NCBI RefSeq assembly: GCF_001858325.1
Contig: NZ_MBPP01000018.1
Span: 1-64,000, forward strand
DNA length: 64,000 nt
Source: Marinobacter sp. AC-23
GTDB lineage: Bacteria > Pseudomonadota > Gammaproteobacteria > Pseudomonadales > Oleiphilaceae
Reading direction: 5' to 3'
The notes beneath the pieces were generated by a model. That model did not search any database. It saw nothing but the letters and a program-made list of their open reading frames with translations, and was not told the DNA's origin. Both the position numbers and the translations under genes were made by a program. Numbering within the stretch: the stretch's first letter is position 1; the number at the start of each line of letters is the position of its first letter. Below are positions 27,452-37,513 of this stretch, one piece after another.

Positions 27452-27994
27452 ATGACGAATGTACGCTCTCACAAGGGTACCACGCCAGATTTAGGAGATC
27501 GCACTCTAGTGGATCCCAGCGCTGTGGTAATTGGTGATGTCAAAACCGGCGAAGATTGTTCCATCTGGCCAATGACGGTGGTGCGTGGTGACATGCACAA
27601 AATTCGCATCGGTGACCGCTGCAGTATTCAGGATGGATCGGTGCTTCATATCACCCATGCCAGCGATTATAACCCGGGTGGCTATCCCCTTATTATTGGA
27701 GACGATGTGACCGTTGGGCATAAGGCTTTGTTACATGGCTGCACGGTTGGCAGCCGGGTGTTAGTGGGTATGGGCTGTATTATTATGGATGGCGCGGTGG
27801 TGGAGGATGAGGTGATCGTTGCGGCGGGTTGTCTTGTGCCGCCGGGGAAAATCCTGGAATCCGGGCATCTTTATGTGGGCTCGCCCTGCAAGAAGGCACG
27901 GCGTTTAACGGACAACGAACGTACGTTTTTCAAGTATACGGCGGCTAACTACGTCAAGCTCAAAGACGAATATCTGGTTGATCAGAGCCGTTAA
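27452..27994 (+). CDS. Gamma-class carbonic anhydrase family protein
   Basis: A 180-residue left-handed beta-helix protein of the YrdA/gamma carbonic anhydrase type. The hexapeptide repeats run from about residue 20 to 150, and the trimer zinc-site histidines appear in VLHITHASD and TVGHKALLHGCTV. Many bacterial members have weak or no carbonic anhydrase activity, so the enzymatic role is not certain. It diverges from prlC and converges on pomB. Confidence 0.88.
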   Translation: MTNVRSHKGTTPDLGDRTLVDPSAVVIGDVKTGEDCSIWPMTVVRGDMHKIRIGDRCSIQDGSVLHITHASDYNPGGYPLIIGDDVTVGHKALLHGCTVGSRVLVGMGCIIMDGAVVEDEVIVAAGCLVPPGKILESGHLYVGSPCKKARRLTDNERTFFKYTAANYVKLKDEYLVDQSR

Positions 27995-28016
27995 AGCAGG
28001 GAATGGTACAGACGAT

Positions 28017-28850
28017 TCAGGGCAGGATTTCCACAGGCAAATCTCCCGTTGAAACCGCGTCATCGCATTCTGGATCGCGAATGGCAATTTCTACCCGCCG
28101 GTTCAGTGCTCGGTTTTCGGGGGTGTCGTTTGGGGCAAGGGCGTTGGTTTCCGCACGGCCGGCAGCCACGACTCGCTCTGCGGGTACCTGTTGGGTCATA
28201 ACCAGTTCGTGCACCACGGATACGGCCCGGGCGGCGGACAGATCCCAATTAGAGCGGTATCGGCTGCTGGAGATGGGTTGGTTATCTGTGTAGCCAGAGA
28301 CCAGCACGTCGCCGGTGCAGCCAGCTAACACGCCCACTACCCGCTCAATAATGGGGATCATTTCCGGTTTTATGGCTGCCTGGCCAGAACGGAAGGTGGC
28401 TTCTTCCGAGAATCGGATAACCACTTTGTTTTTGTCGTAATTGACACTCAAAGCCCCCGACGCCACTTCGTTCTCCAGTTCACCGATCATTCTGCTGGCC
28501 AGATCTATAACGCCGCCGGAAATAGCCGTAGACGCGGATTCCAGCGCTCGTTCATCAATGAATTCAGGCTCACTGGCCGTGGAATCCGTGGGCTCTGGCA
28601 GGGAGACTGTGTCTGACTCAACCAGAGTAATGGGCGAGCCTCCAATATTGTCGCCCAGTACGTTTTCAGAACCAAACGCGGCAGACATGGAGTTGGCCAT
28701 AGCTTTGTATTTCTCAATATCCATTTCCGCAAACGACAACAGCAGAATAAAAAATGTCAGCAGCAACGTGGCAAGATCGGCAAAGGTAACGATCCACGCA
28801 GGTGTTTGGTTTTTCTGCCGGGGCTTGCGGGCTTTCTGGATAGTTTGCAA
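28017..28850 (-). CDS. pomB: Flagellar stator protein PomB/MotB
   Basis: A 277-residue stator subunit. The single TM helix carries the ion-binding Asp (D25 in TFADLATLLLTFFILLLSF), followed by a plug/linker region and a C-terminal OmpA-type peptidoglycan-binding domain (VLVSGYTDNQPI, NWDLSAARAVSVV, NRRVEIAI). The FADLATLL helix and the SFAEMD end resemble Na+-driven PomB more than H+-driven MotB. It follows pomA after 4 bases. Confidence 0.85.
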   Translation of the reverse strand: MQTIQKARKPRQKNQTPAWIVTFADLATLLLTFFILLLSFAEMDIEKYKAMANSMSAAFGSENVLGDNIGGSPITLVESDTVSLPEPTDSTASEPEFIDERALESASTAISGGVIDLASRMIGELENEVASGALSVNYDKNKVVIRFSEEATFRSGQAAIKPEMIPIIERVVGVLAGCTGDVLVSGYTDNQPISSSRYRSNWDLSAARAVSVVHELVMTQQVPAERVVAAGRAETNALAPNDTPENRALNRRVEIAIRDPECDDAVSTGDLPVEILP

Positions 28851-28854
28851 AACC

Positions 28855-29631
28855 TCAGGCCTCCCGCTCCGGCGCCAAACCCGTGCGCTGATCCGGTGTC
28901 ACAAACGAGGAGAGCATTTCGGTCATTACCCGGGGGTTTTCACCACGCATGATGTTGCGTATGGATGTGATGATCAGAATCTGGTTGCGGCTTTCGTCTT
29001 CGCCTTTTAACTGGAGCTTGTCGGCCAGAGGAAGCGCAATCAGTTGGGCAATAAACGCGCCATAGAGTGTGGTTAGCAGGGCAACCGCCATGGCCGGGCC
29101 GATGGAGGAGGGGTCGTCCAGCGAGTTAAGCATTTGCACCAAACCCACCAGGGTACCTAACATCCCGATAGCCGGCGCAGACTCGCCAATGCCCCGGAAT
29201 ACTCGTTCCGCTACTTCATTGCGTTCGGCCATTTGCTGGGATTCCTGAGCCAGTGCCTCTTCAACCAGTTCAGGCGGGTGGCCATCTACACACAGGTTAA
29301 TGGCTTTTTGCAGGAATTCATTGCCGGTCTGGTGGTTTTCCAGGCCCAGAATGCCCTCTTTGCGCACCACCATGGCAAGCACGCCTGCCTCGCGGATCAG
29401 CTCCGTGGGTCGTTCGACTTTATCCGTAAACGCGGCACTCATAGCCAGACGGAAAGCGCTCATCACAGAGGACATTCGGAATTTTATAAGCGTTACCGCG
29501 AAGGTGCCGCCAATAACTATGGCCAAACCCGGGAGATTGAGAAAGGTGAGAAGTGAGGCGTTTGCCAACATCGCCAACAGCACAATCAAAATACCGGCGA
29601 CAAGCCTACGAGGGTCAGAATGTCCATGCAT
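28855..29631 (-). CDS. pomA: Flagellar stator protein PomA/MotA
   Basis: A 258-residue, four-helix stator subunit that couples ion flow to torque. TM1-2 lie in the first 50 residues, the cytoplasmic loop holds the charged rotor-contact region (NEVAERVFRGIGESAPAIGMLGT begins helix three), and helix four follows (AVALLTTLYGAFIAQLIALPL). The pair is isolated from other flagellar genes in this window, as in vibrios and pseudomonads. Confidence 0.88.
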   Translation of the reverse strand: MHGHSDPRRLVAGILIVLLAMLANASLLTFLNLPGLAIVIGGTFAVTLIKFRMSSVMSAFRLAMSAAFTDKVERPTELIREAGVLAMVVRKEGILGLENHQTGNEFLQKAINLCVDGHPPELVEEALAQESQQMAERNEVAERVFRGIGESAPAIGMLGTLVGLVQMLNSLDDPSSIGPAMAVALLTTLYGAFIAQLIALPLADKLQLKGEDESRNQILIITSIRNIMRGENPRVMTEMLSSFVTPDQRTGLAPEREA

Positions 29632-29694
29632 AGCCCTTACGGATAGCTCTTACGGATTGTTGTATCTGGGACTGGCCCGGTGCGGTGCGCGCGC

Positions 29695-30522
29695 TCAATC
29701 GTTACGCAACGCATCAATGACCCGCGCTGTGTCCGGTTGCACGCCCCGCCACACAAGAAACGATTCGGCGGCCTGCTCAATCAGCATACCCAAGCCATCG
29801 AATACACGGACGGCGCCATTGTCCAGAGCCCACTGATTAAACGTGGTTGTCTGTAAAGAATACATCATGTCGTAAACAACTGTGCCGGCCGCGATCACAT
29901 TTGTGCAAAGGGGTGGCAAGTCTCCCAGCAAGCTGGCACTGGTGCCATTTATGATGATATCAAAGGGCTGATCTGGTGTTTCAAACCCGCAGGCGTTCAG
30001 ACGTGTCACGTCTGCCTCATCTGCAAACAGTGTAGCCAGTGCTTCGGCTTTGGCCACTGTGCGGTTTGCGATAGTCAGGCAAGCAGGCTGCTGCTCAAGC
30101 AAAGGGCCCAGAACGCCACGCACAGCCCCCCCGGCCCCCAGGATCAGTATCCGTGCACCTTTAAGCTGAACGCCATGATTGATCGTGAGGTCCCGCACCA
30201 GCCCCTGACCATCGGTATTGTCGGCCACCAGTTGGCCCTCACGGTTCTGGTACAGCGTATTGGCGGCACCCGCCTTTTCAGCTCTGGTCTCCCGGAGATC
30301 CGCCAGCGCCCAGGCCTGCTCCTTGAAGGGAACCGTTATGTTCAAGCCTTTGCCACCACTGTCAAAAAACTGATGAACCGTTGCCGCAAAGCCATCCAGG
30401 GGCGCCTGAATCGCTGTGTACTCCACGGGCTCGCCGGTATGCTTGGCAAACAGGCTGTGGATTCTCGGCGATTTGCTGTGGTTTATCGGGTGGCCCACCA
30501 CCGCATAAAGCTCGTTGCTCAT
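29695..30522 (-). CDS. aroE: Shikimate dehydrogenase
   Basis: AroE reduces 3-dehydroshikimate to shikimate with NADPH in the chorismate pathway. The 275-residue protein has the substrate-binding NHSKSPRIH, the NITVPFKEQAW catalytic Lys segment, the NTDGQGLVRDL motif and the cofactor loop ILGAGGAVRGV with NRTVAKA. It follows hemF after 12 bases in the dprA-tsaC-hemF-aroE series. Confidence 0.94.
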   Translation of the reverse strand: MSNELYAVVGHPINHSKSPRIHSLFAKHTGEPVEYTAIQAPLDGFAATVHQFFDSGGKGLNITVPFKEQAWALADLRETRAEKAGAANTLYQNREGQLVADNTDGQGLVRDLTINHGVQLKGARILILGAGGAVRGVLGPLLEQQPACLTIANRTVAKAEALATLFADEADVTRLNACGFETPDQPFDIIINGTSASLLGDLPPLCTNVIAAGTVVYDMMYSLQTTTFNQWALDNGAVRVFDGLGMLIEQAAESFLVWRGVQPDTARVIDALRND

Positions 30523-30534
30523 AGCTTACCTCGT

Positions 30535-31461
30535 TTACTGCGTGTCGCCGGCTAGCCAGTCGCGGCCGGTGAGGAAGTGCTCCGTTAGGCGAGCTTCTTC
30601 GCTACCGGCCTCCGGTACGCGGCTGTAATCCCAGCGCACCAACGGCGGCAGCGACATCAGTATGGATTCTGTGCGCCCACCGGACTGCAGGCCAAACAAG
30701 GTGCCACGGTCGTACACCAGGTTAAACTCTACATAGCGGCCGCGCCGGTAAAGCTGGAAATTCCGCTCGCGCTCGCCGTAAGCGTGGTCCATTCGGCGCT
30801 GCACAAGGGGTTCATAAGCTTCAATATAGCTGTTACCCACGGATTTCATCAGCCCGAAATCCTGCTCAAAATCCCCGGTGTTGTGATCATCGAAAAAAAG
30901 CCCGCCAACACCCCGTGGTTCATCCCGGTGGCGCAGGTAAAAGTAATCGTCGCACCAGTCTTTGTAGCGGCGGTATGTGTCATTGCCAAAGGGCGCACAG
31001 GCATCCTTTGCCGTCTTGTGCCAGTGCACGCAATCTTCATCAAAGCCGTAGTAAGGGGTCAGATCATAACCACCCCCAAACCAGTAAACCGGTTCGCTAT
31101 TTTTCGGCGTGGCGATAAAGAACCTTACATTGGCGTGCGAGGTGGGCACATAAGGGTTGTTTGGGTGAATTACCAGGGACACACCCATAGCCTGCCAGGG
31201 TGCACCTGCCAAGTGGGGGCGGTGCGCGGTAGCAGACGCTGGCATGGTCTCGCCCATTACATGGGAGAAATTAACACCGCCCTTTTCGAAAATGCGGCCA
31301 TTGCTGATCACGCGGCTTACACCGCCGCCGCCCTCAGGGCGATCCCAGGCGTCACGAACAAGCTCTGCTCCGCCTTCCAGCGCTTCCAGGCGCTGGCATA
31401 TGGTGTCTTGCAAGCCAAGCAGATACTGCTTAACCGCATTGCTATCCGGTTGCTGTGGCAT
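30535..31461 (-). CDS. hemF: Oxygen-dependent coproporphyrinogen III oxidase
   Basis: HemF decarboxylates coproporphyrinogen III to protoporphyrinogen IX using O2. The 308-residue protein shows the family blocks [47 protein letters not shown] [13 protein letters not shown], and [20 protein letters not shown]. It lies 8 bases downstream of tsaC. Confidence 0.95.
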   Translation of the reverse strand: MPQQPDSNAVKQYLLGLQDTICQRLEALEGGAELVRDAWDRPEGGGGVSRVISNGRIFEKGGVNFSHVMGETMPASATAHRPHLAGAPWQAMGVSLVIHPNNPYVPTSHANVRFFIATPKNSEPVYWFGGGYDLTPYYGFDEDCVHWHKTAKDACAPFGNDTYRRYKDWCDDYFYLRHRDEPRGVGGLFFDDHNTGDFEQDFGLMKSVGNSYIEAYEPLVQRRMDHAYGERERNFQLYRRGRYVEFNLVYDRGTLFGLQSGGRTESILMSLPPLVRWDYSRVPEAGSEEARLTEHFLTGRDWLAGDTQ

Positions 31462-31469
31462 GAATTCTC

Positions 31470-32042
31470 CTAACGAAGCTGTTTACCGCTGACAATATCA
31501 ATAATGTGGCTGGGTTTCTGGTTACCGCCAAGAGCGCCCGGCACAATCTGGTCGAGCTGGCCATCAAAATACCCGCGAACCTGCTGTTCGTTAAGCGCTG
31601 GCTCCCGCCCGGCCGGGTTACAGGATGTAGAGACCAAAGGCATGCCAGCGCTTTCGCATAGGGCTTGGACCACCGGGTGCTCACTCACTCTGACCGCAAT
31701 AGAGCTGTGGCTGCCTCGCACCCAATCAGGAACCTGTTTGTTCACATCCGGCAGCACACAGGTAACCGGGCCGGGCCAGTGGCTTAGAGCCGCCAGCTGA
31801 AGTGCCTGGGGTAGGGGGTCGAGCAAAAAGCGAACTTGCTCTACAGACGCCGCAACCAGAATCATGCCTTTTTCCATTGGCCGGTTCTTCAGTTCCAGAA
31901 TGCGAGTGACTGCCTGCAGGTTCCAGGGGTCGCACCCCAAGCCCCAGACAGCCTCAGTAGGGTAGGCGATAACGCCGCCTTGCAGAATCGTGCTGCAGGC
32001 AAGCTGTAACTGCTGGTTGTTTAGAGGATTAAGCGCAGCCAT
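31470..32042 (-). CDS. tsaC: L-threonylcarbamoyladenylate synthase TsaC
   Basis: TsaC (YrdC) makes threonylcarbamoyl-AMP, the first step of t6A tRNA modification. The 190-residue protein starts with the RNA/nucleotide-binding fold segment [18 protein letters not shown] and contains K-N-R-P-M-E-K-G, the PGPVTCVL strand and [11 protein letters not shown]. It lies 44 bases downstream of dprA in the conserved dprA-tsaC-hemF-aroE order. Confidence 0.93.
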   Translation of the reverse strand: MAALNPLNNQQLQLACSTILQGGVIAYPTEAVWGLGCDPWNLQAVTRILELKNRPMEKGMILVAASVEQVRFLLDPLPQALQLAALSHWPGPVTCVLPDVNKQVPDWVRGSHSSIAVRVSEHPVVQALCESAGMPLVSTSCNPAGREPALNEQQVRGYFDGQLDQIVPGALGGNQKPSHIIDIVSGKQLR

Positions 32043-32086
32043 GTATAGGGTGTCAGACCAATAGCAGAATGAATCATCACACTGGC

Positions 32087-33241
32087 TCAGGCGATTTTCT
32101 GGAAACCTCCGGGGGCGGAACTCACCAGTCCTTCAAGCTCGAGAAGCAGAAGCGACTGGACAAGCTGATCGGCCGGAAGCCCGGTTGCCGAACACAGTGC
32201 ATCGGTTGACTGGGGATCATACCCTAATGCCTCAAACACCGCGATTTCCCGGCTATCCAGAGCATCTGTTGCGCGGACTGCGGGCCGCTCGGCCTTAGGC
32301 TCTGTGTCCCCGGGCTCCTGTGCGGTAAATCCAGCTGGAAGTGACCAGGACGCTCCCAGTTCCTCCAGAATATCATCCACCTGATCAACCAGGCGGGCAC
32401 CCTGTTTGATTAAATCGTGACACCCACGCGCCACCGGGCTGTGAATCGATCCGGGAATCGCAAACACCTCGCGCCCCTGCTCCAACGCCATACGGGCGGT
32501 AATCAGCGAGCCACTTTTAAGGCCCGCTTCTACCACCAGAATGCCGCGGCTCAGGCCGCTGATAATACGGTTACGCTGGGGGAAATGTGCAGCTCTTGCA
32601 GGCGTACCTGGCGGATATTCGGAGATCATCAAGCCGTCCCCAATTACCCGCTCTCCCAGCCTGCGGTGCTGGTTTGGGTAAATACGGTCAAGCCCGCAGC
32701 CAATGACGGCAATGGTTGCGTAGCCGGCATCCAGTGCACCGGCATGGGCGGCACCATCCACACCCAGCGCAAGGCCGCTGGTTATCAGCAAGCCCCGCCT
32801 ACTCAGCTCTGCCGCAAAGCGGCGAGCGTGATCAAGCCCTGCAGGTGTCGCATTGCGGCTGCCAATAACGCCGATCTGTTCGCGGCTCAAAAGACCCGAG
32901 TCGCCCCGGGCGTACAGCACCAATGGCGCATCGTGAATGTGGCGAAGAGCTTCCGGGTAATGGGGGTGTTGCCAGCTAACAAGTTCAATTTCGTGTCGCT
33001 CACAATTCAGCAGTATCTGCCGAACAGCCTGTATCACGGTGTTGGCTTCGTCTTGCTGTTGCCAGGCCAGAATTGCCGCCACAGTTTCTCCATGCAAGCC
33101 ATGGGCTTTTAACGTTGCCGGGTTTCTGGTGAGAAGGTCTGTGAGGTTGGGAATGGTTGCAAGCATGGCTCGACGCCTTGTTCGTCCAAACTTGGGCAAA
33201 CAGGTGAGAAACAGCCATTGGGCGGAACAAGAGGAAAACAC
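32087..33241 (-). CDS. dprA: DNA-processing protein DprA (Smf)
   Basis: DprA protects incoming single-stranded DNA and loads RecA during transformation. The 384-residue protein has an N-terminal helical region (WLFLTCLPKFG), the extended Rossmann fold with GSRNATPAGLDHARRFA and ITSGLALGVDGAAHAGAL, and a C-terminal winged-helix domain. The start is a GTG at 33241 with AAGGA upstream; a shorter ATG start would drop part of the N-terminal domain. Confidence 0.93.
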   Translation of the reverse strand: MFSSCSAQWLFLTCLPKFGRTRRRAMLATIPNLTDLLTRNPATLKAHGLHGETVAAILAWQQQDEANTVIQAVRQILLNCERHEIELVSWQHPHYPEALRHIHDAPLVLYARGDSGLLSREQIGVIGSRNATPAGLDHARRFAAELSRRGLLITSGLALGVDGAAHAGALDAGYATIAVIGCGLDRIYPNQHRRLGERVIGDGLMISEYPPGTPARAAHFPQRNRIISGLSRGILVVEAGLKSGSLITARMALEQGREVFAIPGSIHSPVARGCHDLIKQGARLVDQVDDILEELGASWSLPAGFTAQEPGDTEPKAERPAVRATDALDSREIAVFEALGYDPQSTDALCSATGLPADQLVQSLLLLELEGLVSSAPGGFQKIA

Positions 33242-33254
33242 AGCATCATCCTTG

Positions 33255-33290
33255 AAAACAATAAAGCCGGGCCTTCCTGGCCCGGCTTTT
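33255..33290 (-). terminator. Rho-independent terminator of the LysM gene
   Basis: An 11-base perfect stem (AAAGCCGGGCC, TTCCT loop, GGCCCGGCTTT at 33263-33289) lies 19 bases past the LysM gene stop, with T-rich sequence on its minus-strand side. It separates the LysM gene from dprA. Confidence 0.8.
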
Positions 33291-33308
33291 GACTAACCGG
33301 CTATGGGA

Positions 33309-34328
33309 TCAGGGGTTAGTAACCTTATCGCCCACCGAGAGCGGGCGGGTTGCCTGAAGAATCAGGCCATAGCTCATCTTTTCATACACCTGGAATACCA
33401 TAAGCAGGCCAGCTCGCTCGGAGGGCAGCTCAACGGTTTCTTTGGTTATGGGGTCGCGCACGAAGTTACCAGCTTTGAGAACCGCCATCACGTTGCCGGC
33501 TTTCAATCCCTCACGCTCACCACGGTTGATAGCCACCACATTGTACTGACCAATCTGGGTAACACCGCCATCCACAGCAATCATTTTGCCTTCGATCTCT
33601 TCGTCAGGAGAGCTTGGCATAAAGCTGGTAGTCAGGCGACGATCTTCATTCACCAACAAGCGGTCACCGATACGCACTTCTTCGCTAGAGCGTGTCAGGT
33701 CTACGGTCAACACATCGCCGTTCTCGGCAGAAACGTCACCACGGGCAATGCTGCGTGCTTCCAAACCAAGAAATTCGTCGGTATCCGGATCAATAAATTC
33801 CTTGCTGCGACGGAAAACACCCACCTTATCCGCAGGCTTCTTGCCACGGGCATAAACCCGGTCGCCGGCGCCAATAATAATACGGCTGTCCTCGCCTTCC
33901 AGAATATACGGTGCTTCATTGATCAGCTCAGGGCTGACAATGCGGGTATCCGTCAAAAAGCTGCTGATTGCATCGAGGGGGATTGCCGGAATCGGCGTAT
34001 CGATCCGCTCGGAGCGCACCTTTGGTGACAGTTTCACAATACCGTTGTTGGACGCCACCTTGGTGATGCGGGGCTTGCCATCGATATAAACCAAAGCAAG
34101 ACGATCGCCCGGGTAAATCAAATGGGGGTTAGATACCTGTGGGTTAACGTGCCAGATTTCCGGCCAGTACCACGGGTCATCCAGAAAACGCCCCGAAATG
34201 TCCCAAAGTGTATCACCCTTCACAACAGTGTAACGCTCAGGATGATCAGACCGCAGTTCTGGTGCGGCATGAGCCCAAGAGGTTAATAGCAGCGTAGTGG
34301 CTGCCAGAGCGTACAGCAGTTTCCTCAT
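33309..34328 (-). CDS. LysM domain periplasmic protein
   Basis: A 339-residue exported protein with a signal peptide (cleaved after about residue 21, WAHA-A) and an N-terminal LysM peptidoglycan-binding domain (RYTVVKGDTLWDISGRFLDDP, then NPHLIYPGDRL). The remaining 250 residues are beta-rich and unassigned. Proteins of this type regularly sit next to dprA and opposite def in gammaproteobacteria. A cell-wall role is inferred. Confidence 0.85.
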   Translation of the reverse strand: MRKLLYALAATTLLLTSWAHAAPELRSDHPERYTVVKGDTLWDISGRFLDDPWYWPEIWHVNPQVSNPHLIYPGDRLALVYIDGKPRITKVASNNGIVKLSPKVRSERIDTPIPAIPLDAISSFLTDTRIVSPELINEAPYILEGEDSRIIIGAGDRVYARGKKPADKVGVFRRSKEFIDPDTDEFLGLEARSIARGDVSAENGDVLTVDLTRSSEEVRIGDRLLVNEDRRLTTSFMPSSPDEEIEGKMIAVDGGVTQIGQYNVVAINRGEREGLKAGNVMAVLKAGNFVRDPITKETVELPSERAGLLMVFQVYEKMSYGLILQATRPLSVGDKVTNP

Positions 34329-34675
34329 TGTCTAAGTCCTTGATCGCGTGCCTTGATTCTATGCATTCAGGTAAGGATGCAGCTATTTGACTGCAGCTTA
34401 TTACGTTGTTATGCAAGTTACTATAGAAGAAGTCTCGCAAATTGTGATGTTATGTTTTGTTCTTCCAGTAAATTCTATGCCACTTTCGAAAGTTTTTAAC
34501 TATTGCCTGATCAGTTTGTACTCAATCGACGAATTGTTGGATAATGTACCCAAAGAGGCGTAACGCTGCTTATATTAGTGCGAGCGGAACAATTTGCGCA
34601 GTACGCTGTCGCATTTCAGAGATCGCTTTCACGCAGTTACAAAAGACAACGTAAAAAGTCAGGCATGCAAGCATT
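34329..34675. other. Divergent promoter region between LysM gene and def
   Basis: A 347-base AT-rich gap without a gene. A candidate plus-strand sigma-70 promoter for def lies at 34516-34545 (TTGTAC, 18 bases, GATAAT), which would give a leader of about 125 bases. No clear riboswitch or operator was seen. Confidence 0.4.
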
Positions 34676-35179
34676 ATGATACTAGACATTCTGGAATACC
34701 CAGACCCCCGTCTGCGCACCATTGCCAAGCCGGTGGATGAGGTGACAGACGCCGACCGTACCTTAATCGACGATATGTTCGAGACCATGTACGATGCGCC
34801 CGGCATTGGCCTGGCGGCCACTCAGGTAAACGTCCACAAACAAATCATTGTGATGGACTTGTCTGATGACAACAGCGAACCAAGGGTGTTTATCAACCCT
34901 ACGGTTGAGGTGCTGGACGGCGATCTTGAAGCCATGCAGGAAGGCTGCCTCTCCGTACCCGGCTTTTATGAAGACGTTGAACGAATAGAACACTGCATCA
35001 TCCGGGCGAAGGATCAGAATGGACAGGCTTTCGAAATCGAAGCTCGTGGCCTTTTGGCGGTTTGTATCCAGCATGAGATGGATCACCTGAACGGTAAACT
35101 GTTTGTGGATTACCTAAGCAACCTCAAGCGCAACCGCATTCGCAAGAAGCTGGAAAAGCTTCAAAAGCAGAGCGCGTAA
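34676..35179 (+). CDS. def: Peptide deformylase
   Basis: Removes the formyl group from nascent proteins. The 167-residue protein has all three family motifs: [17 protein letters not shown] (metal Cys) and QHEMDHLNG (HExxH). It opens the plus-strand def-fmt-rsmB-trkA block but is separated from fmt by a terminator. Confidence 0.96.
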   Translation: MILDILEYPDPRLRTIAKPVDEVTDADRTLIDDMFETMYDAPGIGLAATQVNVHKQIIVMDLSDDNSEPRVFINPTVEVLDGDLEAMQEGCLSVPGFYEDVERIEHCIIRAKDQNGQAFEIEARGLLAVCIQHEMDHLNGKLFVDYLSNLKRNRIRKKLEKLQKQSA

Positions 35180-35221
35180 GCGTTGCCTGAAGGGCGCGAG
35201 AGAATCCTGTAAGAAGCACCG

Positions 35222-35245
35222 GACCGGGCCTTGGCCCGGTCTTTT
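35222..35245 (+). terminator. Rho-independent terminator after def
   Basis: A 9-base stem GACCGGGCC/GGCCCGGTC around a TT loop is followed directly by TTTT. It lies between def and fmt, so readthrough or a second promoter must serve fmt. Confidence 0.8.
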
Positions 35246-35274
35246 CGTATTCAACGGAACAGAGACCCAACACC

Positions 35275-36210
35275 GTGCGACTCGTTTTTGCTGGCACTCC
35301 GGATTTTGCAGCGACGGCTCTCAAAGCCCTGCTGAGCACCCATCACACCATCGTGGGCGTGTATTCCCAGCCAGACCGGCCTGCAGGCCGTGGTCGCAAA
35401 CTCCAGCCTAGCCCGGTGAAGCAGGTTGCTCTGGATAACGCCATCCCCGTGTTCCAGCCAGAAAGCCTGAAAACTCCGGAAGCGCAGCAAGAGCTGGCAG
35501 ATCTGCAGCCTGATATCATGATCGTTGCGGCTTACGGACTAATTCTGCCTGAAGCGGTATTGAAGATCCCCACCCATGGCTGCCTGAACATTCACGCGTC
35601 TTTGCTGCCCCGCTGGCGTGGTGCCGCGCCTATCCATCGCGCCATTGCCGCCGGTGATAAAGACACCGGCATTACCATCATGCAAATGGATAAAGGCCTG
35701 GACACAGGCGCCATGTTGCTGAAAACCCAAACTGCGATTGAGCCGGCCGATACTGGCGGCAGCCTGCACGATCGCCTGGCCGATATGGGCGGCACTGCCA
35801 TCATTGACGCATTGAGCCTGCTGGAGAAGGACGAGCTCATGGGTGAAGTTCAGAATGACGAACAAGCCTGCTACGCCCACAAGCTCTCCAAGGAAGAAGG
35901 CCACATCGATTGGTCCCAGAGTGCATCGGCCATCGAGCGACTGGTTCGGGCGTTCAATCCTTGGCCCGGCACCTACACAGATCTGGAGCAGCAACGCCTG
36001 CGGATACACGAGGCCACAGCTACCACAGAGCATAGCCAGAAGCCTGCCGGCACTGTGCTGCGCCGTGAGCGGGAGGGTATTGATATTGCCTGCGGCACCG
36101 GCACATTGCGCGTCACCCGCGTGCAGTTGCCAGGCTCCCGTGCCCAAAGCGTGAATGACCTGATTAACGGCGGTAAACAGTTGCTGTTGCCCGGACAGGA
36201 GCTGCACTGA
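35275..36210 (+). CDS. fmt: Methionyl-tRNA formyltransferase
   Basis: Formylates initiator Met-tRNA using 10-formyl-THF. The 311-residue protein has the catalytic block NIHASLLPRWRGAAPIHRAI, the QMDKGLDTGAML motif, and the C-terminal OB-like tRNA-binding domain. The start is a GTG at 35275. Confidence 0.95.
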   Translation: MRLVFAGTPDFAATALKALLSTHHTIVGVYSQPDRPAGRGRKLQPSPVKQVALDNAIPVFQPESLKTPEAQQELADLQPDIMIVAAYGLILPEAVLKIPTHGCLNIHASLLPRWRGAAPIHRAIAAGDKDTGITIMQMDKGLDTGAMLLKTQTAIEPADTGGSLHDRLADMGGTAIIDALSLLEKDELMGEVQNDEQACYAHKLSKEEGHIDWSQSASAIERLVRAFNPWPGTYTDLEQQRLRIHEATATTEHSQKPAGTVLRREREGIDIACGTGTLRVTRVQLPGSRAQSVNDLINGGKQLLLPGQELH

Positions 36211-36211
36211 C

Positions 36212-37513
36212 ATGAGCGACCACAACCTGCCCATGCGCGCCGTTGCCGCCAGTGTTTTGTTAGCCGTAGAAAACGGCGAGTCGCTTTCACAGTGCCTGCC
36301 GCCAGCCCTGCAGTACCTTGCCCCCAACGAGCGCCCGGCGCTTCAGGCGCTTTGTTACGGCACCTGCCGCTGGTTTCACCGCCTCGACACTGAACTGATC
36401 AGCCGCCTGAAAAAGCCCCTGAAGAATCCCGACCGCATTGTTCACCACCTGATGCTGGTCGCACTCTTCCAGCTACGCTTCAGCCAGCAGGCGACCTACG
36501 CCATTCTGAACGAATCCGTAGAGGCTTGCCGCGCCCTCGACAAGCCCCACCTCACCGGGCTGGTGAATGGTATTTTGCGGGCCGCCGAACGCGAAGGTGC
36601 CCCGGAGCCCGCAAACGACTCCAGCCGTTTCAGCCATCCCGTATGGATGGTGGAAAAGCTTCGCCACAACTGGCCCGACAGCTGGCAGGCCATTCTCGAA
36701 GCAAATAACGCCCAAGCCCCCATGACACTCCGGGTAAACGCCCGGCGCTTCAGCCGCGATGAATATCTGGCCGTACTAACCGAAGCAGGTATTGAGGCAA
36801 CCGCCACCGCCTTCGCCCCATACGGAATCCAGCTCAGCCGCCCCGTGCAGGTTGACCAGTTGCCCTGGTTTGCTGAGGGGGCTGTCAGCGTTCAGGACGA
36901 GGCCGCCCAGCTGTGCACCACACTATTGGACTTGGCGCCGGGCCAGCGAGTTCTGGACGCCTGCGCGGCACCCGGCGGAAAAACCTGCGCCATCCTGGAA
37001 AGCCAGGTAGATTTGGCAGAGGTGGTTGCCATCGACGAATCCGCTGCGCGCTTGCCACGGGTTCAGGAAAACCTTGATCGGTTGGATTTACACGCCGAAC
37101 TGATACAGGCAGACGCCGCTGACATCGAGAGTTGGTGGGACAGCCAGCCCTTTGATCGTATTCTTCTGGATGTGCCCTGCAGCGCCAGCGGCGTTATTCG
37201 GCGCCACCCTGATATCAAACTGCTACGCCGTGAAACTGATGTTGTGCCGCTGGCAGGCATACAGCTCGGGCTTCTGGAAGCCATGTGGTCGGTGCTAAAG
37301 CCCGGCGGGCGTTTGGTCTATGCCACCTGTTCCGTGTTCCCCCAGGAAAACCACCGTATAATCCAACGGTTTCTCAAGCAGCAAAACGGCGCCACGCTTA
37401 TGGCGCCAGACGTTCAATGGGGGTTCGATATGAGTGCAGGGCGACAGCTTCTTCCCAGCACGGTCAGCCATGACGGCTTTTTTTATGCCGTGCTGGAGAA
37501 ACCTGAATCATGA
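36212..37513 (+). CDS. rsmB: 16S rRNA (cytosine(967)-C(5))-methyltransferase
   Basis: RsmB methylates C967 of 16S rRNA. It has an N-terminal NusB-like RNA-binding domain (about 1-150) and a Rossmann methyltransferase domain with CAAPGGKT (SAM loop), [17 protein letters not shown] and [11 protein letters not shown] (the two catalytic Cys). The 433-residue length is normal. It begins one base after the fmt stop and overlaps trkA by 4 bases. Confidence 0.95.
   Translation: MSDHNLPMRAVAASVLLAVENGESLSQCLPPALQYLAPNERPALQALCYGTCRWFHRLDTELISRLKKPLKNPDRIVHHLMLVALFQLRFSQQATYAILNESVEACRALDKPHLTGLVNGILRAAEREGAPEPANDSSRFSHPVWMVEKLRHNWPDSWQAILEANNAQAPMTLRVNARRFSRDEYLAVLTEAGIEATATAFAPYGIQLSRPVQVDQLPWFAEGAVSVQDEAAQLCTTLLDLAPGQRVLDACAAPGGKTCAILESQVDLAEVVAIDESAARLPRVQENLDRLDLHAELIQADAADIESWWDSQPFDRILLDVPCSASGVIRRHPDIKLLRRETDVVPLAGIQLGLLEAMWSVLKPGGRLVYATCSVFPQENHRIIQRFLKQQNGATLMAPDVQWGFDMSAGRQLLPSTVSHDGFFYAVLEKPES

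Noticed and set aside
35539..36327. A 262-codon open frame antisense to fmt
   Set aside because: Shadow of fmt; no motif.
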